From contig JAVJRG010000005.1 in NCBI GenBank assembly GCA_040218535.1, positions 1,426,001 to 1,490,000 of the forward strand: DNA of 64,000 nucleotides, read 5' to 3'. Numbering within the stretch: position 1 is the stretch's first letter; every line of letters starts with the position of its first letter. Made by a program: the position numbers and the translations under genes. Origin of the DNA: Lacipirellulaceae bacterium (GTDB taxonomy: Bacteria > Planctomycetota > Planctomycetia > Pirellulales > Lacipirellulaceae). The notes beneath the pieces were generated by a model. The model worked only from the letters and a program-made list of their open reading frames with translations, was not told where the DNA came from and did not search any database. Below, in pieces: positions 54,045 through 63,552 of this stretch.

Positions 54045-54686
54045 ATGACTGATTATCCGCGTGAACCACCTGACGGACTGCCTGCTCTTGGTGCGAATGG
54101 ACGCATCCTGGAAGGGCTTGTGACAACGCTCAATCCGGACGGCACGACAAATCTTTCCCCCATGGGGCCGATTGTCGATCGTCAGCTCGGCACTGGGGGA
54201 ACTGAGTGGTTGCACTTTCGTCCCTACGCTCCCTCGACGACGCTGGAGAACATGAAGCGAACGGGGCGAGGGATTCTGCACGTGACCGATGATGCTTCGT
54301 TAGTAGCTATGGCCGCAGTTGGGAAGCTTCAGAAACTGCCGAACATGCGAAAGGCTTCCGGCTTTGAGGGGATGATTCTTACGCAGGCGTGCCGTTGGTT
54401 TAGCTTTGAGGTCGTTGGACTCGATGATCGCAGTGAGATGCATCACGTCTATGCGAAAGTTGCTGAGAAGGGAACCCTGAGGGAGCACTTCGGCTTTAAC
54501 CGGGCGTCTTCCGCGATTCTGGAACTGGCGATCATGGCGACCCGAATCAAGTTTTTGCCCGCAGAGGAGATTCGCTCAGCCGTCGAAAGACTCTCTCCCG
54601 TTGTGGTGAAGACAGGCGACAAGAAAGATCTGCGAGCACTGGAGACGCTTGGGCAGCATTTCGATTCTCAGTTGGTGGCGTCGTGA
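54045..54686 (+). CDS. DUF447 family protein
   Basis: 213 residues from the ATG at 54045. A flavin-reductase-like split-barrel fold is suggested (ILEGLVTTLNPDGTTNLSPMGP, HFRPYAPSTTLENMKRTGRGILHVTDD); the AVGKLQKLP segment resembles DUF447, a family found with methanopterin genes in planctomycetes and archaea. Probable role in tetrahydromethanopterin synthesis, not experimentally known to me. Its stop overlaps the GTG start of the beta-RFAP synthase gene (GTGA), and it follows pabA by 52 bp: one operon. Confidence 0.83.
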   Translation: MTDYPREPPDGLPALGANGRILEGLVTTLNPDGTTNLSPMGPIVDRQLGTGGTEWLHFRPYAPSTTLENMKRTGRGILHVTDDASLVAMAAVGKLQKLPNMRKASGFEGMILTQACRWFSFEVVGLDDRSEMHHVYAKVAEKGTLREHFGFNRASSAILELAIMATRIKFLPAEEIRSAVERLSPVVVKTGDKKDLRALETLGQHFDSQLVAS

Positions 54687-55675
54687 ATGCTGGCGATGAT
54701 CTGCTGGAAGGAAAGCCGACCAAGCCGGTCCGCGTGAGTTCGCCTAGTCGGCTGCACTTCGGACTACTTCGGTTTCGTGCCGACCAACCCGGCGAGCGTA
54801 GTTTCGGTGGCCTGGGGATGATGATCTCCGACCCGCAAGTTTCAGTGGAAGTCGAACTGTCCAAAAAATGGTTAGCCAAAGGGCCGCATGCTGAACGGGC
54901 ACTTGAGTATGCGCAGTTGACGGCAACCCATTTGGGCTTCGAGGATTGCTTCGTCATCCGCGTGCTTGATGCGCCGGCTCAGCATGTGGGGCTTGGATTG
55001 GGAACGCAATTGGCGCTCTGTACTTCGGCTGTCGTGTATCGAGCGGGTGGGGTTGCCGATCCCGCTGCAGATGCTTTGGCGAAGATCACTGGGCGAGGAA
55101 ATCGCAGCGCTGTCGGGGCGTATGGTTTTGAGCGTGGCGGGCTGATTTTCGAGAATGGGTTTGTCGATCAGAATGAACTTGGTGAATTCGTAGAGCGAGC
55201 TGAGGTTCCCGAGGACTGGCGCGTCGTCCTCATTACCTTACCAACAAAGAAGGCCATTCATGGCTTAGCCGAGCAACAGGCCTTCGAAAAAGTGCCCCGG
55301 GTCGCTGAAGCGACCACGGCCAGGCTTTGGGAGTTGGCGGCAGAGCAGATCTTGCCCGCTGCGAAAGCGAGTGATTTCGACATGTTTAGCGAGGGAGTCT
55401 ACGCGTATGGTCGCAGGGCAGGGGAGTGTTTTTCCGACGTGCAAGGCGGCGCTTATGCGACGCGGGAGTTAGCCTTGGCTGTTGAGAAGCTCCGTAGCTT
55501 GGGAGTGAAGGGTGTCGGGCAGTCTTCGTGGGGGCCGACGCTGTTTGCTTTTGCTGAGAGCGCGAAGGCGGCGGGCGAAGTCGTTGAGAGGATTGAAGCT
55601 CTGCCCGAATTTACGGATGCAGCTCTACGTGTTACAGAAGCAGACAACCGTGGGCGGAAGCTCGGTTGTGGCTAG
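54683..55675 (+). CDS. Beta-ribofuranosylaminobenzene 5'-phosphate synthase
   Basis: 330 residues from a GTG start. GHMP-kinase-like fold: PSRLHFGLLRF, QHVGLGLGTQLALCTSAV (the glycine-rich GLG-GTQLAL loop) and GVGQSSWGPTLFAF near the end, all typical of beta-RFAP synthase. It condenses 4-aminobenzoate with phosphoribosyl pyrophosphate, releasing CO2 and diphosphate: the first committed step in making tetrahydromethanopterin. In planctomycetes this cofactor carries one-carbon units for formaldehyde handling. Cytoplasmic. It ends by overlapping the convergent M41-like gene by 4 bp. Confidence 0.9.
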   Translation: MNAGDDLLEGKPTKPVRVSSPSRLHFGLLRFRADQPGERSFGGLGMMISDPQVSVEVELSKKWLAKGPHAERALEYAQLTATHLGFEDCFVIRVLDAPAQHVGLGLGTQLALCTSAVVYRAGGVADPAADALAKITGRGNRSAVGAYGFERGGLIFENGFVDQNELGEFVERAEVPEDWRVVLITLPTKKAIHGLAEQQAFEKVPRVAEATTARLWELAAEQILPAAKASDFDMFSEGVYAYGRRAGECFSDVQGGAYATRELALAVEKLRSLGVKGVGQSSWGPTLFAFAESAKAAGEVVERIEALPEFTDAALRVTEADNRGRKLGCG

Positions 55676-56157
55676 GGGCACCATTGATCGACGATTGCGG
55701 TGACTTCTTCGCTTTCCAGCCGTTCGTGAGCCAGTAAGGCATCGACGATCGCGGCGATGGCGGACCAGCAGTGGTCGTCGCTGAACGTCGTGAACAGGCT
55801 GCTGGCAGCTTGTTCGAGATACCTGACGCGGCGACGCCCGTCAGGCATAAGCTCTGCGGCCGCTTTCCAGGCTTGCCGCCAGTCCTCAGCCCATTCGGCA
55901 ACGAAGCCGGGGTGAAGTGGTTCCCCACGGTAGATCATTTCTGCTGCGGGACCAGCCAGTGCGACGAGGACTTGCCGCTCGGCAAACTCCCGCGAGGTGA
56001 ACTCGCTAGTCCGCCAGAGGATCTCCGCGTCCCCGTACCGCTCTGGGCCGTCATCCCAATCGGGCCGGATGGTGATGCTTGTGACTCTTGCACCGAGTCG
56101 TGTCGCCATGAAAGCGTGCCCCGCTTCATGGTACGCGATCAGTTCTTCGTTGTTCAA
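55672..56157 (-). CDS. Small stand-alone M41-like peptidase-domain protein
   Basis: 161 residues. The zinc motif HEAGH is in LIAYHEAGHAFMATRLGARV; a second segment ALAGPAAEMIYRGE matches the FtsH peptidase region. There is no AAA+ ATPase and no membrane helix, so this is the peptidase part alone. Either a small cytoplasmic metalloprotease or a non-catalytic relative; the third zinc ligand could be the Glu/Asp in EWAEDW. It is convergent with the beta-RFAP gene and precedes dapA's downstream side on the same strand. Confidence 0.75.
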   Translation of the reverse strand: MNNEELIAYHEAGHAFMATRLGARVTSITIRPDWDDGPERYGDAEILWRTSEFTSREFAERQVLVALAGPAAEMIYRGEPLHPGFVAEWAEDWRQAWKAAAELMPDGRRRVRYLEQAASSLFTTFSDDHCWSAIAAIVDALLAHERLESEEVTAIVDQWCP

Positions 56158-56176
56158 AACAGACCGTGTGGTGGGT

Positions 56177-57064
56177 TCAAAGCAGACCGTAATTGATGAG
56201 CGTTTGTTTGAGAGAAGCTCTTTGTTCTTCGCTGAGTGGCGTCATCGGCAGAAGAAGTTCGCCGCTGTCACGGCCCAGCATTTCCATCGCCGCTTTCACA
56301 GGAATGGGATTCGTTGAAAGGCCGAGCATGTCACGGCAGAGTGGAAATAACTTTGTGTGCGAAGCTCTAGCCTTCGTGTAGTCACCTTCGCTGGCGGCTT
56401 TGACGAGTGCGATCATGTCTTGTGGGACGATATTCCCGACAACAGAGATCACGCCCTCAGCGCCCACGGACATCAATGGCAGAGTAAGACTGTCGTCGCC
56501 ACTAAGAACGGTAAGGTTCGTCGAGGCGAGAATCGAGGAGGCTTGATCTAGCGAGCCGGTCGCTTCCTTAACGATCGCAATGTTCTCTAGCTCCGCGAGG
56601 CGAATGATCGTTTCGGGTTCGATATTCTTGCCCGTGCGGCCAGGGATGTTGTAGACGCACTGTGGTAGGCCCGTTTCTTCGGCCAAAACCTTGAAGTGCT
56701 GGTAAAAGCCTTCCTGCGTCGGCTTATTGTAATAAGGGGCCACTTGCAGGGCGGCATCCGCCCCGGCTTTCTCCGCGAACTTGGTCAGGCGCAATGCCTC
56801 AGCGGTACTGTTGGAACCGGTGCCCGGCATGACTTTGATGCGACCGTTGGCATGCTCGCAGACGAAGGCAATAACCTTCTCATGCTCCTCGTGAGTAAGG
56901 GTCGGCGACTCACCGGTGGTGCCGACGGGGCACAGGCAGTTGGTGCCGGCCTCGATTTGGAAGTCGATCTGCTGCTTGAAGAGTTCGTAATCGACCTCGC
57001 CATCTTTCAGAGGGGTAACGAGGGCGACGGAGAGTCCTGCGAAGTCGGTGCCTTTGGTGGCCAT
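56177..57064 (-). CDS. dapA: 4-hydroxy-tetrahydrodipicolinate synthase
   Basis: 295 residues. Schiff-base Lys166 in IAIVKEATG, Tyr138 in [10 protein letters not shown], and [16 protein letters not shown] near residues 47-62. Condenses pyruvate with aspartate semialdehyde, the entry to lysine and diaminopimelate biosynthesis. Usual length; no close pathway partner here. Cytoplasmic. Confidence 0.97.
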   Translation of the reverse strand: MATKGTDFAGLSVALVTPLKDGEVDYELFKQQIDFQIEAGTNCLCPVGTTGESPTLTHEEHEKVIAFVCEHANGRIKVMPGTGSNSTAEALRLTKFAEKAGADAALQVAPYYNKPTQEGFYQHFKVLAEETGLPQCVYNIPGRTGKNIEPETIIRLAELENIAIVKEATGSLDQASSILASTNLTVLSGDDSLTLPLMSVGAEGVISVVGNIVPQDMIALVKAASEGDYTKARASHTKLFPLCRDMLGLSTNPIPVKAAMEMLGRDSGELLLPMTPLSEEQRASLKQTLINYGLL

Positions 57065-57213
57065 CAGTTATTCCTGTTGGTTGCTTTAGGTTCGCTGCGT
57101 TTCGTAGCGAGTATGATAGACGCTTTAGAGAGTTGTTCAATTGGGGAGTTCATGGCGTCGCGCCGTGCGAGGCGTAGCTCGCGGGCTAGAGAGGACCGTA
57201 GAGTCGAGCGCGT

Positions 57214-57927
57214 TTAGCTTATGAGCTGTTTCATGTCGCGGACGGCTTGTTCCAAGCCGACCATGATTGCACGGGCGATGATGCTGTGGCCAATGTTTAG
57301 CTCGCACATGTTTTCAAGAGCAGCGATCGGTTTCACGTTGCGGTAATTAAGGCCATGGCCCGCGTGCAGGATGAGGCCGCTCTCGATGATTTGCCGGCCC
57401 GCTTCGGCGAGTTGCGCGAGTTCCTTCTCGCCAGCGTGATTGGCTGTCGCTTCCGCGTAGGCTCCCGTGTGAAGCTCGACGGCCTCGACTCCAAGATCTT
57501 TGCCGGCTTCGATTTGCTTCGGGTCGGGGTCTAGAAAAAGGCTGACGACAATCCCTGCATTTTGCAATCGTTTGACTACCTCGCCGACTCGTTCCTTCTG
57601 TCCCGCCACATCGAGCCCCCCCTCGGTGGTGACTTCCTCCCGGCGTTCTGGAACCAAGGTTGCCTGGTAGGGGCGCGTCTGACACGCGATTTCGACGACG
57701 TCGTCCTCGCAGGCCAGCTCGAGATTCAGTTTTACCGCGACCGTCTGCCTCAATAGGTGAAGGTCGCGATCCTGAATATGGCGACGGTCTTCGCGGAGAT
57801 GTAGCGTGATGCCATCGGCACCGCCGAGTTCCGCGAGAGAAGCCGCCCAGACGGGGTCGGGCTCATTGGTCTGGCGGGCCTGACGGACCGTGGCCACGTG
57901 ATCGATGTTAACGCCGAGTTGAGGCAT
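57214..57927 (-). CDS. pdxJ: Pyridoxine 5'-phosphate synthase
   Basis: 237 residues: [14 protein letters not shown] start, [16 protein letters not shown], and [18 protein letters not shown] near the end are all characteristic of PdxJ. It joins deoxyxylulose phosphate and aminoacetone phosphate into pyridoxine phosphate, last step of the DXP-dependent vitamin B6 pathway. It lies 149 bp upstream of dapA on the same strand. Cytoplasmic TIM barrel. Confidence 0.97.
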   Translation of the reverse strand: MPQLGVNIDHVATVRQARQTNEPDPVWAASLAELGGADGITLHLREDRRHIQDRDLHLLRQTVAVKLNLELACEDDVVEIACQTRPYQATLVPERREEVTTEGGLDVAGQKERVGEVVKRLQNAGIVVSLFLDPDPKQIEAGKDLGVEAVELHTGAYAEATANHAGEKELAQLAEAGRQIIESGLILHAGHGLNYRNVKPIAALENMCELNIGHSIIARAIMVGLEQAVRDMKQLIS

Positions 57928-58315
57928 TTGAGCGGTAAGGGGCTGGAGATTCTGGAGTTGGGGGCGAGGGGTTCGTCTCTTAAGTAGACCCCCAGACTAG
58001 TAGGAAAGTTCGCTCACAGAAAGTGGTTTCGATCGACTCCTCAGCTCCGTGGTCAGCGTGGGGGACTCTGTCAGTGGCTAATCGCTACGATTGGAAATAT
58101 CGCTTCTACTATCAATTTGTCGCAAGTTCTCAACGTGGCAGCATGCGCAGAACTGTGAGCTACACTTCCATAGCATGACGTGATTCCCTCGACCTTCCAG
58201 CCACGTCAGGCAGCTTCTCCCCAAGCCGTAACGCGACCAGCCCAGACGCATCCCACTGCGTTACGACCTTTTCATCTGATCTATTCTGAAGAATTTAGAG
58301 AGGGAAGAAACCACC
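57928..58315. other. Spacer between divergent pdxJ and a small gene
   Basis: 388 bp between divergent genes; it must hold both promoters. A GAGAGGGAAG ribosome-site-like sequence precedes the ATG at 58316. Nothing else recognisable. Confidence 0.5.
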
Positions 58316-58651
58316 ATGGACTGCCAAACATTAGCGAGTCGAATTCAAACCCTGCAACCCGAGGCCTCGCCTCAGGAAGTCGCCCGGCTATGCCTATTGC
58401 TAAGCAATAGTCGCGATGATCTCGATGCACTGGAAACCCCTGAAACGCTGGCTGAGGCTTGGAACGAAACCGGCTTGAAGCTGCAGGCCTCGACCGATCA
58501 GCATGCTGCTATGACGCAAGAACTTGAGGATCTTGCGAACTCGGACCCTGAAGCATTCTCTCAGGACCAGATCTGGGTGCTCATCCGGGCCATTAAGGTG
58601 CAGAGCCAAGTGCTGCAGATGTATATTGGGCAGCAGGCGTTGGATGTTTGA
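58316..58651 (+). CDS. Small conserved-looking hypothetical protein
   Basis: 111 residues, acidic and helical (LASRIQTLQPEASPQEVARL, AMTQELEDLANSDPEAFS, IWVLIRAIKVQSQVLQMYIG). A strong GAGAGGGAAG site lies about 8 bp before the ATG, which supports that it is translated. No family recognised; cytoplasmic by composition. Confidence 0.75.
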   Translation: MDCQTLASRIQTLQPEASPQEVARLCLLLSNSRDDLDALETPETLAEAWNETGLKLQASTDQHAAMTQELEDLANSDPEAFSQDQIWVLIRAIKVQSQVLQMYIGQQALDV

Positions 58652-58704
58652 TCGCTTGCGGCTAAGCCCCGTAGCGCGGTGCGAGCACCGCGGCGAAATG
58701 GGGG

Positions 58705-60075
58705 TTATCCTCCGCCGAGTTCTTCGAGCATAAGCATTGCAAGGCTCATGTAGATGACGATCCCGGCGATGTCGATGATTCCGGTGAGGAAGGGGCTGCT
58801 CATCAGCGCTTCGTCTAAACCGAGACGTCGGAACATCAACGGGAGCAGCGAACCAACGATGGTCCCGCAAATCACGACGGACAAAAGCGTGATCGGAACC
58901 ACCAGCGCTTGCTGAGATGTCAGGTCGGGTTGCAATACGCGAACGACGACAAACCCGAGCAGAGCTAAAAAGCCGCCGAGGCAGAGCCCGGTCACGATTT
59001 CTCTGCGTACTACCTTCAGCCAATCGCTCGGGGTGATGTCTTTATTCGTCAGTGCGCGGATGACGAGCGTTGTCGATTGGGTACCGCTGTTACCTCCGCT
59101 GGAAATGATCAGCGGTATGAAGAGCACCAGCCAGGTCACCTTCTCCAACTCGACTTCATACTCCTTCAGCGCCGCGGCTGTGAGCATGGCTGCGATAAAC
59201 AGCACAGTGAGCCACACTCCCCGTTTCCAGGCGAGTGTGTACCAGGGCGTTTCGAGATAAGTCTCGTCCAGCGGATCGACCGCACCGGCGAGATAGGCAT
59301 CCTCTTCCGCTTCTTCGCGAAGAACGTCGATCACATCATCGTGCGTGATGATGCCGACTAGGTGTTGTTCATTGTCGACCACGGGAATCGCAAGAAAGTC
59401 GTAGTCAGCGACTTTCGCGGCGACCGTTTCTTGATCGTCGGTGTCGGTCACGGTGAGCAGGTCACGCTCCATGAGATCACTGATCTTTGTGTCAGGGCGA
59501 CCCAGATGGGTAACCAACTGTCTCGCGGAGACCAAGCCCCGAAGGTGGTTCTCATCGTCGACAATATAAATGTAGTAAATCGTCTCGTGATCAGCCGCTT
59601 GGCGTGCAACTTCGTCGAGAGCCTCGCGTACGGTGAGCGATTCTGGCAGGCGAGCCATGTCGCTCGTCATCACCGCACCCGCAGTTCCCTCGGGATGCTG
59701 AATCAGCCGCTGGATATCGCGGCGCTCTTCGGTTGGCAGCAGCGGAAGAATGGCTTCGACCGAGTCGTCCTCAACCTCCTTAAGAACGTCCACCCGGTCG
59801 TCGTGAGCCATGCTGGCGATCAGGTCGCTAGCTTGCTGGGGATCGACCGTCTCGAGGATTTCGACTTGGAGCTGCTCGGGGAGGTAGGAGAAAAGGTCGA
59901 CACGCGTGGCTACATCAGCCGCTTGGAGAACCTGCCACGACTCTTGGGGCTCAAGCCCCTCCATGAACTCTGCTGTCCGAGCCGGATGCAGGGCCGTGCA
60001 GAACTCGCGCAGGCCCTCAGAGTCTTGCTCTGCAAGCATTTCGCGAAGTTCGGGGAGGTAGAGGGTGTTGATCAT
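58705..60075 (-). CDS. mgtE: MgtE-type magnesium transporter
   Basis: 456 residues from the ATG at 60075 (the frame stays open to 60153 with a non-family N-terminus). An N-terminal MgtE domain of helical repeats (HPARTAEFMEGLEPQESWQV, ASDLIASMAHDDRVDVLKEV), two CBS domains (about 135-260) and five C-terminal membrane helices including SGGNSGTQSTT, the ion-path signature. A Mg2+-gated channel of the inner membrane. Standard length. Confidence 0.96.
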   Translation of the reverse strand: MINTLYLPELREMLAEQDSEGLREFCTALHPARTAEFMEGLEPQESWQVLQAADVATRVDLFSYLPEQLQVEILETVDPQQASDLIASMAHDDRVDVLKEVEDDSVEAILPLLPTEERRDIQRLIQHPEGTAGAVMTSDMARLPESLTVREALDEVARQAADHETIYYIYIVDDENHLRGLVSARQLVTHLGRPDTKISDLMERDLLTVTDTDDQETVAAKVADYDFLAIPVVDNEQHLVGIITHDDVIDVLREEAEEDAYLAGAVDPLDETYLETPWYTLAWKRGVWLTVLFIAAMLTAAALKEYEVELEKVTWLVLFIPLIISSGGNSGTQSTTLVIRALTNKDITPSDWLKVVRREIVTGLCLGGFLALLGFVVVRVLQPDLTSQQALVVPITLLSVVICGTIVGSLLPLMFRRLGLDEALMSSPFLTGIIDIAGIVIYMSLAMLMLEELGGG

Positions 60076-60315
60076 TTCGGGGTATCGGTGGCAAGCTGTC
60101 TCTGTACTTATGTTGACATATTCGTGACCGCAAATTAGCTTAAAGCAACGCACCTAGGGAAGGGAGCCTCGCTTATCTTGAGGTCAGACTCTCTTCTCGC
60201 TTGACTTCACTCGAATTACTTTTTGCGAAGGCTCTGCTGCGGCAGCAACGTCGGCACACGCTCATCGTTGTGTCTTTGTTCTCTGCCCCAGCATGGCTTC
60301 CGTACCGAGCCAACT

Positions 60316-61149
60316 ATGAGTACTCGCTCCTCGACTGAGCCCGCTACGTCTGGACCCGTCTCCGCTTCTGAGCTCGCCTCCGCTGAGTCCGCGACGACTG
60401 ACGCTGCCAGTTTGGCCTCAGACTTTTTGGATTCGACCGAAACGCGAACCGACTTCGCTGGTTGCCAGGAAGCCATCGGCTACACGTTCCACGACATCAG
60501 CCTACTCAGCGCTGCGCTCACGCATGCTTCCGGAGTCTCGCATCGTCTTGCGTCGAACGAGCGAATGGAGTTCCTTGGGGACGCCATTCTAGGGGCCGTT
60601 GTTTGCGAGCGTTTGTTCCACCTCTTTCCAGAATACTCAGAGGGGGAACTGACGAAAGTAAAATCGGTGGTCGTCAGTCGAGAAACTTGCGCGTTGCTTA
60701 GCGAAGAGATGGGGCTCGATCAGTTCCTCATCTTGGGCAAAGGCATGGCCTCTGACCCACAAGTCCCCAAGTCGGTTTTGGCTGCGGTATTTGAGTCGCT
60801 CGTCGCGGCGATTTATTTGGATGGAGGGCCGGAACCGGCTCGTGAGTTCATCTTGCGGCGTATTGAGAACAAGATTGAAGCGACGGTCTCTACGGAGTTT
60901 GGCGGCAATTTCAAGTCGCTGCTCCAACAACATGCCCAACGCGAACATGGCGTGACACCCGTTTATGAACTGCTTGACGAGAAGGGGCCTGATCACGCCA
61001 AGTGTTTCCAAATCGCCGCCCACGTGAGCAAACAGCAGTTCACACCAGCTTGGGGGCAGAGCAAGAAAGAAGCAGAGCAGAAGGCGGCGCAGAACGCGAT
61101 CTGTGAAATCCGTGGCGATGAAACGCCGCATACTCCTGAAGAAGAATAA
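60316..61149 (+). CDS. rnc: Ribonuclease III
   Basis: 277 residues from the ATG at 60316. The signature NERMEFLGDA (Glu85, Asp89) and a second acidic site in VFESLVAAIYLDGG are intact, and a dsRNA-binding domain follows (FKSLLQQHAQREHGVTPVYEL, KKEAEQKAAQNAI). A 45-residue Ser/Ala/Thr/Glu-rich N-terminal extension is added to the family core. Processes rRNA precursors and other double-stranded RNA. Confidence 0.96.
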   Translation: MSTRSSTEPATSGPVSASELASAESATTDAASLASDFLDSTETRTDFAGCQEAIGYTFHDISLLSAALTHASGVSHRLASNERMEFLGDAILGAVVCERLFHLFPEYSEGELTKVKSVVVSRETCALLSEEMGLDQFLILGKGMASDPQVPKSVLAAVFESLVAAIYLDGGPEPAREFILRRIENKIEATVSTEFGGNFKSLLQQHAQREHGVTPVYELLDEKGPDHAKCFQIAAHVSKQQFTPAWGQSKKEAEQKAAQNAICEIRGDETPHTPEEE

Positions 61150-61295
61150 AACTCTCGGTAATTCTTGAGTTTGACGGCTGCGCATCTCCCGCACGAGTGG
61201 CTATGATTGGGAGCACGTGGTTTGTAGCCCCACGGACTCGTCTCTCTTCTGCGTGCCTCTTCGAACGGCTTCTCGGTCCCTAAAGAGTAAAGTAA

Positions 61296-61571
61296 ATGAA
61301 TTCAAGAAATGCCCGATTAGGGATGGTGCTTTTCCTCGTTTACCTTGCACTCTACGGCACCTTCGTTCTTGTGAATGCTTTTTCACCGGAGACGATGGAG
61401 AGGACTCCATTTGCTGGCGTAAATTTGGCTATCCTTTCGGGTTTCGGGCTCATCATCTCGGCCTTCTTGCTCGCCTTAATCTATGGAGCGCTTTGCGGAG
61501 ACGAGGACGTCTTCTCCGAGGGTACCTCGGAAGCGGAAGAGAACCAGCAAGGAGGCGAGGCTCGAGAATGA
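61296..61571 (+). CDS. DUF485 small membrane protein
   Basis: 91 residues with two membrane helices (MVLFLVYLALYGTFVLVNAF and LAILSGFGLIISAFLLALIYG) and an acidic tail. DUF485 proteins accompany acetate/solute:sodium symporters as small subunits. Its stop overlaps the symporter start (ATGA at 61568-61571). Confidence 0.88.
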   Translation: MNSRNARLGMVLFLVYLALYGTFVLVNAFSPETMERTPFAGVNLAILSGFGLIISAFLLALIYGALCGDEDVFSEGTSEAEENQQGGEARE

Positions 61572-63304
61572 TTTACGAACCCTCTTCCATCGCGCTGGCA
61601 ATCTTTTTGCTCTTCGTTGGCGTCACGCTCGGGCTCAGTTTCTATCTGGGGCGGAAAGCGAAGTCGTCGGAAGGCTATTTTGCTGCCCATGGGCAGATTC
61701 CTTGGTTCGTCAACGGCGTTGCTTTCGCGGGCGATTATCTTTCAGCCGCTTCCTTTCTAGGGATCTGCGGCATGATTGCTTTCTACGGCTACGATGGGTT
61801 CCTCTATTCGATTGGCTATCTGGCCGGCTGGATTGTTGCCTTGTTCGTTGTTGCCGAGCCCATGAAACGCCTTGGCAAGTTCACCTTCGCCGACGCGCTG
61901 AATGCGAAATTCAACTCGAAAGGAATCCAGTTTGTTGGCGGCGTGAGTACGCTGGCGGTCAGTGTGTTTTATCTGATTCCTCAAATGGTAGGCGCTGGGG
62001 TCCTGGTACAGCCGCTACTTGGGTGGCCGCACTGGGCGGGGGTGCTGGTCGTCGGACTGGTGGTGATCTTCATTGTCGTCACGGCAGGGATGGTTTCGAC
62101 CACCTGGGTGCAGTTTCTCAAGGGCTCGCTCCTGGTTGTGTTTAGTGCCGTGCTGACCGTGATGATTCTCCAGCGAGGTTTCGAGGTCGATCCAGAGATC
62201 CCTCAGCCTCAGACCGTGACGAAGAATCCCGACGGAAGCGAACTGATGAACGGTTTACCCTTCGGTAAGGAGTCGGGACAAGGTTCGCTGGCGCCGGTCG
62301 GTTCGATCTCCAAACTGCCAGAAGGTAAAGAAAGAACAGGGCCGCTCGGTCCTTTGGAGTTCTTTAGCACCCTGCAAGAAAGTGAAGTGATTCTGTGGAG
62401 CAAGGAAACGACCAAGGCGGAGGACGGAACGGAGACGACCGTCTACACGCCCAAGCCAACCGCGGGCAGCAAAGTCTTGCGACCCGGTGAACATCCCAAG
62501 TTTGCAGGGATTCGCGGTGAGGAATTCAGCGACAAGCTGAATTTTCTTTCGTTGATGCTCGCTCTCTTTTGCGGAACGGCGTCGTTGCCGCACATTTTGA
62601 TCCGATACTACACGGTCAAAGACGGAGCAGCGGCTCGCAAGAGTACGATCGTCGGTATTGGCTGCATCGGTTTCTTCTATGTGTTGACGCTCTATCTTGG
62701 CTTGGGGGCGATGACCAGTGGCGCGATGGATGTCACCGATAGCAATATGGCTGCGCCACTGTTGGCGAAAAGTATGAGTGAAATGTTGTTCGCGATTATT
62801 TCGGCCATTGCTTTTACGACCGTGCTGGGCACTGTGAGTGGCTTGATCCTGGCGTCTGCCGGAGCCGTTGCTCATGATCTTGTCGGCTGCCTCTCTAGCA
62901 GAACGCTGAGTGGAACCGAGCAAGTTCGGATCGCGAAGTTCGCTTCGATCCTTGTTGGTGTGATTGCAATCGTCCTGGGCATGCTTTTTCAAAAACTGAA
63001 TGTCAGCTATCTCGTTGGCTGGGCGTTCAGCGTCGCGGCTTCCGCGAACTTGCCGTCGCTGGTGATGCTGCTTTTTTGGAAAGGGACTACCAAGGAGGGT
63101 GTCATCGCCGCGGTTGTGGTCGGCATGACAAGTTCCCTCGCTTGGATTCTCCTCAGCGCAGACACGTACTCAGCCGTTTACGGCTTAGCCCCCGAAGACG
63201 CCCTAGCCCCATTCAGCCAACCGGGGATTGTGACGATACCGCTTGGTTTCCTTACGCTTTTCGTGGTTTCGCTGCTCACACAGCCGAAGAGAGCGGGTAA
63301 TTAG
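61568..63304 (+). CDS. Sodium:solute symporter, acetate-permease (ActP) type
   Basis: 578 residues from the ATG at 61568; the long upstream open frame is not coding. The SSS fold is clear: FYLGRKAKSSEGYFAAHGQIP, GDYLSAASFLGICGMIAFYGYDG, and the late-helix TASLPHILIRYYTV segment of acetate permeases. A hydrophilic insertion of roughly 100 residues (about 210-320, rich in Gly/Pro/Lys/Glu) interrupts the fold compared with E. coli ActP. Imports acetate or another short organic acid with sodium. Translationally coupled to the DUF485 gene. Confidence 0.9.
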   Translation: MIYEPSSIALAIFLLFVGVTLGLSFYLGRKAKSSEGYFAAHGQIPWFVNGVAFAGDYLSAASFLGICGMIAFYGYDGFLYSIGYLAGWIVALFVVAEPMKRLGKFTFADALNAKFNSKGIQFVGGVSTLAVSVFYLIPQMVGAGVLVQPLLGWPHWAGVLVVGLVVIFIVVTAGMVSTTWVQFLKGSLLVVFSAVLTVMILQRGFEVDPEIPQPQTVTKNPDGSELMNGLPFGKESGQGSLAPVGSISKLPEGKERTGPLGPLEFFSTLQESEVILWSKETTKAEDGTETTVYTPKPTAGSKVLRPGEHPKFAGIRGEEFSDKLNFLSLMLALFCGTASLPHILIRYYTVKDGAAARKSTIVGIGCIGFFYVLTLYLGLGAMTSGAMDVTDSNMAAPLLAKSMSEMLFAIISAIAFTTVLGTVSGLILASAGAVAHDLVGCLSSRTLSGTEQVRIAKFASILVGVIAIVLGMLFQKLNVSYLVGWAFSVAASANLPSLVMLLFWKGTTKEGVIAAVVVGMTSSLAWILLSADTYSAVYGLAPEDALAPFSQPGIVTIPLGFLTLFVVSLLTQPKRAGN

Positions 63305-63552
63305 TGTTCTCGAAAATAGGACACGGCGGGAATCCGCGGGTAACACGCCGGTAACACCGCATTTCTAAGATACTTACATGTCGCCCAGGACGCAGGCCGA
63401 CACTTGCGACTTGTTTGGCGACCGCTCGGTGAGTGCACCCCGAGCAGTTGCTAGCTTCCTGGTGGCGATCAAATCAAACTGACAATAGGAGACCAATTAT
63501 GTTACCGCACACCATAATGAAAAGTTTTGCTTCAGAAAGGCGCCCCCTAGGG

